In this document: in pieces, positions 47,985 to 55,497 of the stretch | Numbering within the stretch: the first letter of the stretch is position 1 | Layout: each line of letters starts with the position of its first letter | Source: Planctomycetota bacterium | GTDB lineage: Bacteria > Planctomycetota > Phycisphaerae > Phycisphaerales > SM1A02 | Direction of reading: 5' to 3' | Assembly (NCBI GenBank): GCA_009926625.1 | Contig: RFON01000008.1 | Location: 1-64,000 of the forward strand | DNA: 64,000 bases | Made by a program: the position numbers and the translations under genes | Notes under the pieces: generated by a model | The model's database searches: none | Told to the model about the DNA's origin: nothing | Seen by the model: the letters and a program-made list of their open reading frames with translations, nothing else

Positions 47985-49070
47985 ATGGGAACGCCAGTCA
48001 CGCCAAACCACCCAAGCGAATTTGCACGCCCTGAACGCGAAGGCGATCTCACGCCGTGCCTGCGGCTGCTCATCGCTGGGCACACGCTGACGACGGAACA
48101 ATCGCGCGCGGCATTCGGTGAACTCATGGGCGGTCAATCGCACCCCGCGGAGGTTGGCGCGCTGCTCGCCCTGCTTGCGCGCCGCCTGCCGACGGTCGAG
48201 GAGCTGACCGGCGCTGTGCTGGTGATGCGTTCGTTCGTGACCGCACTCGACACATCAATCGATCCCCGCAGCATCCTCGATACCGCTGGAACTGGCGGCG
48301 CGCCGAAGGCGTTCAACGCCAGCACGCTAGCGGCGGTGATCGCCGCATCGCAGGGCGTGCATGTTGCCAAGAGTGGGAATCGCTCGCGGACGGGGCGTGG
48401 ATCTGCGGAGGTGCTTGAAGCGCTTGGTTTCCCGCTCGACCTTGGTGTCGACGGGCAGCGCCGATGCCTCGAGCAAGCGCATTTCGCCTTCTGTTTCGCG
48501 CCGAATCACCACCCCGCTGCGCGACATGCCATGCCGGTACGCAAGGCGCTTGGGTTCCCGACCATCTTCAACCTCCTCGGCCCCCTCACGAGTCCCGCCG
48601 GCGCTCGAAGGCAAGCAGTGGGGGTGTACGACCGCGCTTTCGTTCCGCTCATTGCGGAAGTCCTGTGCGAACTCGGGTCGGAACACGCGCTCGTCTCCCA
48701 TGGACTCGATGGACTCGACGAACTCACGACGGGTGCACCCACGCTTGTTGCGGAAGTGACGCGCACCGCGCACGGCGGATCTGTTCGACTGCGTGAAGTC
48801 ACGCCAGAGTCGGTCGGTGTGCGGCAAGGCAATCCGCTGTCGATTGCGCCGACCAGCCTGGCGGATGCTGCGCAGCTGTTCCGCGATGTGCTCGCGGGCC
48901 GCGCTGCACAGACCGCCATGGAGATGAGCGTGTTGAACGCTGGCGCGGCGCTCGTGGCTGGTGGTCGCGCAGAGGACCTTGCTGCTGGCGTTGACCTTGC
49001 ACGGAAGTCCATCGCATCGGGCTCGGCCGAAGCCGCGTTTGATCGCCTGTTGACCGTTGCGCGAAGCTGA
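47985..49070 (+). CDS. trpD: anthranilate phosphoribosyltransferase
   Basis: Joins anthranilate and PRPP in tryptophan synthesis. 361 residues. Family segments DTAGTGGAPKAFNAST (usually GTGGD), VAKSGNRSRTGRGSAEVLEALG (usually KHGNR), HHPAARHAMPVRKALGFPTIFNLLGPLTSPAG and SHGLDGLDELT are in order. The Asp-to-Ala in GTGG and His-to-Ser in KHGNR are slight deviations. No other trp gene is nearby; it is expressed alone. Confidence 0.93.
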   Translation: MGTPVTPNHPSEFARPEREGDLTPCLRLLIAGHTLTTEQSRAAFGELMGGQSHPAEVGALLALLARRLPTVEELTGAVLVMRSFVTALDTSIDPRSILDTAGTGGAPKAFNASTLAAVIAASQGVHVAKSGNRSRTGRGSAEVLEALGFPLDLGVDGQRRCLEQAHFAFCFAPNHHPAARHAMPVRKALGFPTIFNLLGPLTSPAGARRQAVGVYDRAFVPLIAEVLCELGSEHALVSHGLDGLDELTTGAPTLVAEVTRTAHGGSVRLREVTPESVGVRQGNPLSIAPTSLADAAQLFRDVLAGRAAQTAMEMSVLNAGAALVAGGRAEDLAAGVDLARKSIASGSAEAAFDRLLTVARS

Positions 49071-49087
49071 CGAGGCCCGCTGCCTTC

Positions 49088-49093
49088 TATCCT
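49088..49093 (+). promoter_or_regulatory. -10-like TATCCT before mscS
   Basis: TATCCT ends 9 nt before ATG 49103, in the 32-nt gap after trpD. Confidence 0.5.
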
Positions 49094-49102
49094 GCCGCTC
49101 GA

Positions 49103-49930
49103 ATGCAAGACCATTCACCTGCAGCAACGAGCAGCGAATCGGCCGTCGCTCGTGAAGCGATTGCCCTCGTGCAGCAGTACGCAGCGCCGCTGATCGTGTC
49201 GTGTCTCATCTTGGTGTTCGCGTACTTCCTCTCGGCATGGGGTCGACGCATCGTGCTCCGTGCATGCGAGCGCGCCGAACTGGATACGACCCTTGCGCGC
49301 TTCTTCGCCAAGCTGACCCGATGGCTGATCCTGATCGTCGCGATCACCTTTGTGCTGAATCGCTTCGGCTTCGAGACGGCCAGTTTCTCCGTGTTGCTCG
49401 GTGCTGTCGGGCTTGCAGTCAGCCTTGCGTTTCAAGGCACGCTGTCGAACTTCGCTGCGGGCGTGATGCTCATGGTGTTCCGACCCTACAAGATCGGCGA
49501 CACGATCGTTGCTGCGGGACAGGTGGGGACGGTCGATGAGATTGATCTCTTTTCGACAACGATGGACACCGTCGACAATCGACGGATATTCGTGCCCAAC
49601 AGCATGATCTTCGGCGCCGTGATCACCAACAACAGCGCTCATCCGCTTCGGCGGGTCGAGGTGCAGGTGGTGCTGCAGCATGATGTCGACTCGGGTGCTG
49701 CGCACGCTGCGCTCGTGCGCGCCGCGCAGCGGGTCCCCGGGCGATCGAATGAAGCGCCCGACGCGTTCATCCAGGACATCACTGCGCTCGGCGTGGTGTG
49801 GTTGGTGTTCGTGTGGGGACCATCGGCTGATGTGGTGAAGTTGCGCCGCGATCTGCTGCGCGAGGTTCACCAAGGCGTGCGCGCAGCCAACCTGCCGTTT
49901 GCCGTTTCCAACAACCAGCCTGGGAACTGA
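49103..49930 (+). CDS. mscS: MscS-family small-conductance mechanosensitive channel
   Basis: 275 residues. Three N-terminal membrane helices, the pore helix LGAVGLAVSLAFQGTLSNFAAG, then the beta domain with FRPYKIGDTIVAAGQVGTVDEI and VPNSMIFGAVITNNSAHPLRR. Length and layout match E. coli MscS. It releases ions under osmotic downshock. TATCCT precedes the ATG. Confidence 0.93.
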   Translation: MQDHSPAATSSESAVAREAIALVQQYAAPLIVSCLILVFAYFLSAWGRRIVLRACERAELDTTLARFFAKLTRWLILIVAITFVLNRFGFETASFSVLLGAVGLAVSLAFQGTLSNFAAGVMLMVFRPYKIGDTIVAAGQVGTVDEIDLFSTTMDTVDNRRIFVPNSMIFGAVITNNSAHPLRRVEVQVVLQHDVDSGAAHAALVRAAQRVPGRSNEAPDAFIQDITALGVVWLVFVWGPSADVVKLRRDLLREVHQGVRAANLPFAVSNNQPGN

Positions 49931-49969
49931 AGTTCGGGTTGATCGCGACTTGAGCGCGCCGCGCGGGAT

Positions 49970-49975
49970 TACCGT
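49970..49975 (+). promoter_or_regulatory. -10-like TACCGT before comEC
   Basis: TACCGT ends 6 nt before ATG 49982. Confidence 0.5.
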
Positions 49976-49981
49976 CGGGGC

Positions 49982-52810
49982 ATGCCGGGTCGCAGGGGGG
50001 ATGGGCGTGTTCGCCGAGTGGCGCTGTTTCCAATCGCCGCATCGGCGATCTTCTGTGGCTGCTGGGGCGGCGTGCTCGCTTCGACCGACCCTGCCCTGAT
50101 CGCGTCCATCGCGCTTGCTGCGGCCATCGTCGTGCTCGCATGCGCGGCAGTCTCGCGCCGCCTGATCGGCCTCTCGGCACTGGTCCTGCTCTGCATGCTT
50201 GGTGGTTGGCTCGCAGTCCTTCAAGACGATGCTGCCTGGGAGCGGGTGCTAATTCGATGTGGAACGAGCGACCACACGCAGCGGCGCCTCGTGTTCCTCG
50301 AGGGAATCGTGGCTTCCGTGCCGCGGACAGACGAACGCGCGTTCCGCGATGCGTTGTCGAGATGCGGCGCGCTCGATGAGGATGTCTTGGCTCGCTTCGT
50401 TCCAAGCGAGGCATCGACACGCTTCCTGCTTCAGGTCGAGCAGTCGATCGGCGAAGGGACATCGTCGCCGGTCGATGCCCTCGTGCAAGTCGTCGTGTCG
50501 GCGGATGCCGTTCCATGCACTGCAGGGGAACGCATCCGCGTTCACGGGTGGCTGCGTGGATTCGGTCCATCACGGAATCCTGGCGGATTCGACATGGTTG
50601 GTTGGGCTCGCGATCGGCGCATCGCTGGATCGGTGCATGTTGAACGCGCTGACTTGATCCGCGTGGCGGGGCATCCGAACACCATGGGAGCACTGGTGGC
50701 TCGCTGGCGCGGGGCCGTTGATGCATCGCTGCAGCGTGTGATTGCGAGTGAACATCTTGATGCCTCCGCACTGGTGGCGGCGTCGACCACGGGCGCTGCG
50801 CTGCCAGGCCTTCGTCATGTCGCGCGCACCTTTGCCGCATGCGGCATCCAGCACCTTGTGGCGATCTCAGGATTCAACTTCGCCGTGCTCTCAGGCGCGT
50901 TGTTGGGCTGCCTTGGAATCCTTCGCCCTTCATCGCGGTTGATGGGTGCTGCGCTGCTCGGGCTCGCCGCGCTGTTCGTGTTGTCGATCGAACCTGAGGT
51001 CTCGTCGCTTCGCGCCGCATGGATGGGTGGATCGGTTGCGCTCACCCATGTCGCAGGGCGGCGCGTGCCATTTTCCGTCGTGCTGTCGATCAGTCTGGCG
51101 ATGCTGCTGCTGGCTGATCCGCGCTCCGCACACGATCCTGGGCTGCAACTCAGCTTTGCCGCGATCCTTGGACTGCGCAGCGGCGCATCCCTCTTGCAGC
51201 AATGGGTCGATTCACTTCTGCATGGGCCGCACGTCGCGATGGTGCTGCTTCGCCGCTCGCTGCAACCGCTGTGCGCTGCCGTCGGCGCCTGGTTCGCGAC
51301 ACTTCCAGTGATCTGGATGCACTTCGGGTCGGTGCCGCTGCTGTGCATCCCATGCACGCTGCTGCTGTCGCCAGCCTTTGCGTTGATGGTGATCCTCGCG
51401 AACGCGGCTGTCGCGCTCGATCCGATCTGGCGGTGGGGCGGAGGCGCCATGGGGCAACTTGCAATCCTGGATGCACGACTTGTGATGCTGGTCGCTCGCG
51501 AAACCGCGCAGTGGCCAGGCGCACTTCCGTCGCCTGCACGCGGCTGGGCCATCGAGGATGAAGTCGCCTGGCACTTTCGGATCGACATGCTGGATGTCGG
51601 GAACGGTTCATGCCACCTGATCCGATGTGGCGACTCCTGCGTTCTGTACGACTGTGGAAGTCTCGGCGCATCGTCTGTGGGTTCGCGCACCGTGCTCCCT
51701 GCGCTCTTTGCCCTTGGTGTCGAGCGCATCGACTGTGTGGTCATCTCGCACCCAAACCTCGATCACTTCGGAGCACTCCCCGAGGTCGTGAACGCCATCG
51801 ATGTGAAGGAGGTCATCGTGACCAATGCCTTCCTGCGATGGGCGGAGCGCGATGATGGACCTGTCGCTGCCGCCGTGGAGGCCGTCGGGCGTTCGAACAC
51901 CTTGGTTCGAAGCATGCGAGCGGGCGATGTCCTGTCGCTTGGTGGGCTCACGCTCTCCGCAGTGCATCCATCATCCGATGATCCTGCGCTCGATGCGAAT
52001 GATGGCAGTTTGGTTGTGCGTATTGATGCGGCCGCGCTGTCGCTGCTGATGACAGGCGACCTTGCCCGAAGAGGCTGCCCGCTCGTGCTCTCTTCGGGGA
52101 AGGCGATGCTCGAAGGGATCCATGTGCTTGAGCTCCCGCATCATGGCAGCTTCCAGCCAGCCGCAGCAGCGCTGGTCGAGCACATTGACGCGCCGATCAT
52201 CCTTCAATCCACTGGGCAGCAGCGTTGGCTGAACGACCGCTGGGAACAGTTGCTCAGCAGGGCGCAGCGGATGGTGACGGCTCGCGACAGCGCATGCGCA
52301 GTGCTGCTCGACCACTCGGGTGCGGTGCACACAGGTCAATGGAACGGCACTCGGTATGAGTGGCGTTCAACCAGCCTGCGCCTGCCGAGCGTGGATTGTT
52401 CAACCCGTCTTGATGAGCAGGGGGCGCGCGAGGATGACCGTGTCTCCGACTGGTCCGTGAGCGCCCTCTTCGATTTCGATTTCGAGCACACCTTGGACGA
52501 CTGGCAGGGCGATCGCGCAAGTCGGATTGCGCGCGGACATCGGCTGCCGAAGCAATTCCCGTTCGCCTTGACGGAGAACCAGTACGACATCGCCCCATCG
52601 CCGCATGGCCTGCGGAATCTCTGCGGTGGCCGAGAGTGTGGTGAACCCCTCGGGGACTTCGTAGATGAGCCGTATCGGCCCCCGAAGCGTGATCGCTGCC
52701 GCGGAAAGTGGTGCAGCCCTTGCATCTCCCACGGTTGGTGGCTCACGGTGCACGCGTGGCAGCGCGGCGGCGGTGGACGCCTCCACGCGCGGCGACTGCA
52801 CGGCAAGTGA
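49982..52810 (+). CDS. comEC: ComEC/Rec2 DNA-uptake channel with antisense-overlapping tail
   Basis: 942 residues. N-terminal membrane helices and a DUF4131-like soluble part, competence domain near ISGFNFAVLSG (about residue 297), about ten further helices, then a metallo-beta-lactamase domain from MLDVGNGSCHLI with SHPNLDHFG (near 590), LMTGDLA and LPHHGS. The usual ComEC ends near SVDCSTRLD (about residue 805). The remaining 137 residues are exactly the antisense of the next minus-strand gene and show no family likeness, so either a stop was lost or the tail is tolerated. Confidence 0.9.
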   Translation: MPGRRGDGRVRRVALFPIAASAIFCGCWGGVLASTDPALIASIALAAAIVVLACAAVSRRLIGLSALVLLCMLGGWLAVLQDDAAWERVLIRCGTSDHTQRRLVFLEGIVASVPRTDERAFRDALSRCGALDEDVLARFVPSEASTRFLLQVEQSIGEGTSSPVDALVQVVVSADAVPCTAGERIRVHGWLRGFGPSRNPGGFDMVGWARDRRIAGSVHVERADLIRVAGHPNTMGALVARWRGAVDASLQRVIASEHLDASALVAASTTGAALPGLRHVARTFAACGIQHLVAISGFNFAVLSGALLGCLGILRPSSRLMGAALLGLAALFVLSIEPEVSSLRAAWMGGSVALTHVAGRRVPFSVVLSISLAMLLLADPRSAHDPGLQLSFAAILGLRSGASLLQQWVDSLLHGPHVAMVLLRRSLQPLCAAVGAWFATLPVIWMHFGSVPLLCIPCTLLLSPAFALMVILANAAVALDPIWRWGGGAMGQLAILDARLVMLVARETAQWPGALPSPARGWAIEDEVAWHFRIDMLDVGNGSCHLIRCGDSCVLYDCGSLGASSVGSRTVLPALFALGVERIDCVVISHPNLDHFGALPEVVNAIDVKEVIVTNAFLRWAERDDGPVAAAVEAVGRSNTLVRSMRAGDVLSLGGLTLSAVHPSSDDPALDANDGSLVVRIDAAALSLLMTGDLARRGCPLVLSSGKAMLEGIHVLELPHHGSFQPAAAALVEHIDAPIILQSTGQQRWLNDRWEQLLSRAQRMVTARDSACAVLLDHSGAVHTGQWNGTRYEWRSTSLRLPSVDCSTRLDEQGAREDDRVSDWSVSALFDFDFEHTLDDWQGDRASRIARGHRLPKQFPFALTENQYDIAPSPHGLRNLCGGRECGEPLGDFVDEPYRPPKRDRCRGKWCSPCISHGWWLTVHAWQRGGGGRLHARRLHGK

Positions 52811-53551
52811 TCGGAGGCTCGATGGCTTGAGGGCAACGCCAGCGATGTCATCGGGCATCAACGGGAGGTTTGACTTGCCAGCGACGAGCGTCAGTCCGCG
52901 CAGGGCAAAGCCGCCTGCAAAACCGCCATCAATCCGCGCGGCATCGAGGACCGAGCCATCATCCAGCCACACCCGAATGGGTCCGCCATTCTGTGCGGCA
53001 TGCACAAGCGCGATGCCAGCGATGCGTTCGACGGGAATCGGCTGGGAAGTCCCTTCGACTTCCATCTCCACCTCGGCGCCCACCGACTTCACGAAGCCGC
53101 CAAGCCGATCGCCGTTTCGCAGCAGGAGGACATCCGATTCGGCAGCTTGAAGATTGCTCGCCTGCGGCTCGAACTGGATCAGTGCCGTCTGATCCAGTGG
53201 AACCGTGACCATCCCAAGCCCAGCGTGTTTCCACCGCGAGGCACTGCCGCTCTCGTTTGCTACAAACCCGCCGAAGGACCCGACCAAGATCTGGCCGTCA
53301 GCCACATGCACGAGCGCGAATGGGCGCCGCTGCTGCGCGGCTCGATCACGCTTGGGAATCCAGCCGAGCGCGCCCGAAAGCAAATCCGTCCCATCTGCTC
53401 CTCGCACTGCACCCGATGCCTCCAGGAATCCTGTTCGCCAGGCACCATCTGCGACGAGCACCTCTATCTCGGGGATTGCTTCGGGCGCAGCCGGCTTCGA
53501 CTGCTTCGGCTGCGTGACGAGCAGGAGTGATGCGACGAGTTCGGCAAGCAT
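52400..53551 (-). CDS. secreted hypothetical protein, end of the Bat operon
   Basis: 383 residues. Signal-like start (MLAELVASLLLVTQ). Two beta-rich parts: about 30-210 with LVADGAWRTGFLEAS and LRNGDRLGGFVKSVGAEV (an LSm/SH3-like feel), and a C-terminal domain with LSAAAITLRGPIRLIYEV. It starts 3 nt after the squalene-repeat gene stop and ends the operon, overlapping the comEC tail by 411 nt. No family recognised. Confidence 0.78.
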   Translation of the reverse strand: MLAELVASLLLVTQPKQSKPAAPEAIPEIEVLVADGAWRTGFLEASGAVRGADGTDLLSGALGWIPKRDRAAQQRRPFALVHVADGQILVGSFGGFVANESGSASRWKHAGLGMVTVPLDQTALIQFEPQASNLQAAESDVLLLRNGDRLGGFVKSVGAEVEMEVEGTSQPIPVERIAGIALVHAAQNGGPIRVWLDDGSVLDAARIDGGFAGGFALRGLTLVAGKSNLPLMPDDIAGVALKPSSLRSLAVQSPRVEASTAAALPRVHREPPTVGDARAAPLSAAAITLRGPIRLIYEVPEGFTTLSATAEIPQAMRRWGDVVLVLRQGERELLRQPMSARNPTCAIALPVVQGVLEIEIEEGAHGPVGDTVILARPLLIKTG

Positions 53552-53554
53552 GAC

Positions 53555-54694
53555 TTAGCGCTGGAAGATCGGAAGGTATCGCCCAGGCATCTGGAGCACG
53601 ATGAGTGCCATCGCGGTGGCGTAGGACTCGCCTGCTTGGTGATCAACCCACGATCCATCGGCACCCTGTTCTTCCACCAGTTCTGCGCGCGCACGGCGCC
53701 ACCAGTTTTGCCAGCGCTCGCCGCCCGCGAGGTACATCGCCTGTGTCGTGTAGTACTGACCGTAGTAGTAGTGCGCCTGCGACTGCGGTCCACCGACTGC
53801 GCCAACGCCCGCATTGCCATCGAGATAGTCCAGCCCGCGCTCGATCGAATCATCCTCATAGATGCCCGCATAGAACAGGCTTGCCACCCCAGCAGCCGTG
53901 CGCGGCCATGCGCTGGTACCTGGTTGCCGCATGTAACGAAACCCTCCATCTGGATTCTGGCAATCGCGCACATACCGCACTGCGCGGTCAATCGCTTCGC
54001 GCGGCACCTTGATGCCGGCATTGCGCGCACTTCGAAGCGCCATCACTTCACAGATCGTCACCGAAACATCCGCGTCATACGGCACTGGGTTGTACCGCCA
54101 ACCACCTTCATCGTTCTGGCTGTTGATGATCAGGTCAATGGCTCGGACGAGCGCATCGCGCACTCGACCATCGCTTGGATTCATGCCGTAGATCTCGCCG
54201 AGAAACAGCGTGGCAAAACCGTGACCGTACATCGGCCCCGTCGTTCCATCCGTTGCAAGCAGACCACTTTCGGCCGTGTTGCGAAGCACGAACTCCAAAG
54301 CCTTCGACACCTGCTCACCGTATCGACCGCGACCAGGCACATTGCCGTCAGCCATGAACGCGAGCCCGCCGAGCGCAGCAACAGCGATGTGACGACCATA
54401 CCGACCGCGCCCGAACGAACCATCTTCGTTCTGCACCTCTGCCAAGTAGGCGAGTCCGCGCTCGATCGCCTTCTGCTGCGCTGGGTTGATCTCATCCTCG
54501 GCTGGCTTGTTTTCAGCGCCCGAGCTGGGCGCGCGCGCCGACGCTGGTGCATCCGCTTGCTTTGGCGGCTTCGCTTCGCGCTGAACGCCGTCCTTGGAAT
54601 CCTGCGCTGCACTGGGCATCACCGCCGCGATGCATGCACACACAACTGCAAGCAACATCACCCATCGCGCCGCGCGTGGCAACGGAGTGCTCAT
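53555..54694 (-). CDS. squalene/prenyltransferase-repeat secreted protein
   Basis: 379 residues from ATG 54694, overlapping the preceding stop as ATGA. Signal peptide (MLLAVVCACIAAVMPSAA, cut before QDSK), linker, then alpha-alpha-barrel repeats of the prenyltransferase/squalene-oxidase type (GLAYLAEVQNEDGSFG, NDEGGWRYNP, NPDGGFRYM, GADGSWVDH). No cyclase DxDD motif is seen. Such repeat proteins recur in planctomycete Bat-type operons; role unknown. Confidence 0.88.
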   Translation of the reverse strand: MSTPLPRAARWVMLLAVVCACIAAVMPSAAQDSKDGVQREAKPPKQADAPASARAPSSGAENKPAEDEINPAQQKAIERGLAYLAEVQNEDGSFGRGRYGRHIAVAALGGLAFMADGNVPGRGRYGEQVSKALEFVLRNTAESGLLATDGTTGPMYGHGFATLFLGEIYGMNPSDGRVRDALVRAIDLIINSQNDEGGWRYNPVPYDADVSVTICEVMALRSARNAGIKVPREAIDRAVRYVRDCQNPDGGFRYMRQPGTSAWPRTAAGVASLFYAGIYEDDSIERGLDYLDGNAGVGAVGGPQSQAHYYYGQYYTTQAMYLAGGERWQNWWRRARAELVEEQGADGSWVDHQAGESYATAMALIVLQMPGRYLPIFQR

Positions 54695-55497
54695 CGCTTC
54701 GCCTCCTCTGCGATGCGACGGTAGTACGCCTCCGTCCAGCGTCGATACACCGACGACATCTTCTCGCGGACACCCTGTTGCACCATGTCGCGTGTGCGCG
54801 GCGGCAGATTGCCCCACTCCGCATCCGCCTCCGAGAGCGCGCCGCCTTCGATGGGATCGACCTGTTCCGGCATCTCGCCTGGATTGTTGCCGTCGCCGCC
54901 GCGTCCACCTTGTTCGCTCTTTTCCTGTCCCTGTTTGCCCTGCTTCGACTCTTTCGCCGCTCGCCGCTGCGCTTCTTCGCGCCGCCGCCGCTCGGCAGCC
55001 TGTTCGGCCGTTTCGCCTGCCTTGCGATCCTTCCCACCTTGCTGACCTTGCTGCTGCTGCTGCTCCGAAGAGGAACTGCTCGAACTGGACTGCTGTTGTT
55101 GCTGCTGCTGCTGTTGCTGCTCTGCGGTGTTGATCAGCGCATCAAGCCGCGCGAGCACATCTTCCTGCACGCGCTGGACCGCCGTCCCAAGATCGCGCTG
55201 GCTCAGCAGCGCACCACTGCGCCGCATGCCCTCGACCGCAGCTTCCAAGGTGTTCTTCGCCTCTTGCTCGGTCAGGACCCTCTTGAGATTGCTCGATCGA
55301 TCGCGCGCGCTCTCCTGCGCTGACTTTGCCCCATCACCATCGCCGATGCCGAGGAGTTCATCGAGTGAACGCTCACCGTCGGGCGGAGGCGCCTTGGGGT
55401 CCTTGGAATCCTGCGCTTGAACGCCGCGTGCCGCCACGCACAGGATCACCGCTGCACACCAACGCGACATCGCCTTCGAGGCGCGTGGGCTGTTCAT
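54691..55497 (-). CDS. secreted polyglutamine/serine-rich protein
   Basis: 268 residues, ATGA overlaps at both ends. Signal peptide (SRWCAAVILCVAARGVQA, cut before QDSK). Mature chain: helical part (EAKNTLEAAVEGMRRSG), then runs of Gln and Ser near residues 126-156, Gly/Lys/Glu/Arg-rich coil, and a last helix (REKMSSVYRRWTEAYYRRIAEEAKR). The repeats are encoded by CTG/CAG-like triplets that can slip. Position between a DUF4175-like and a repeat protein suggests a structural role. Confidence 0.78.
   Translation of the reverse strand: MNSPRASKAMSRWCAAVILCVAARGVQAQDSKDPKAPPPDGERSLDELLGIGDGDGAKSAQESARDRSSNLKRVLTEQEAKNTLEAAVEGMRRSGALLSQRDLGTAVQRVQEDVLARLDALINTAEQQQQQQQQQQSSSSSSSSEQQQQQGQQGGKDRKAGETAEQAAERRRREEAQRRAAKESKQGKQGQEKSEQGGRGGDGNNPGEMPEQVDPIEGGALSEADAEWGNLPPRTRDMVQQGVREKMSSVYRRWTEAYYRRIAEEAKR
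55050..55125. repeat. CTG/CAG-type triplet runs
   Basis: Interrupted triplet runs encode the polyglutamine and polyserine stretches of the secreted protein; likely to vary by slippage. Confidence 0.75.
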
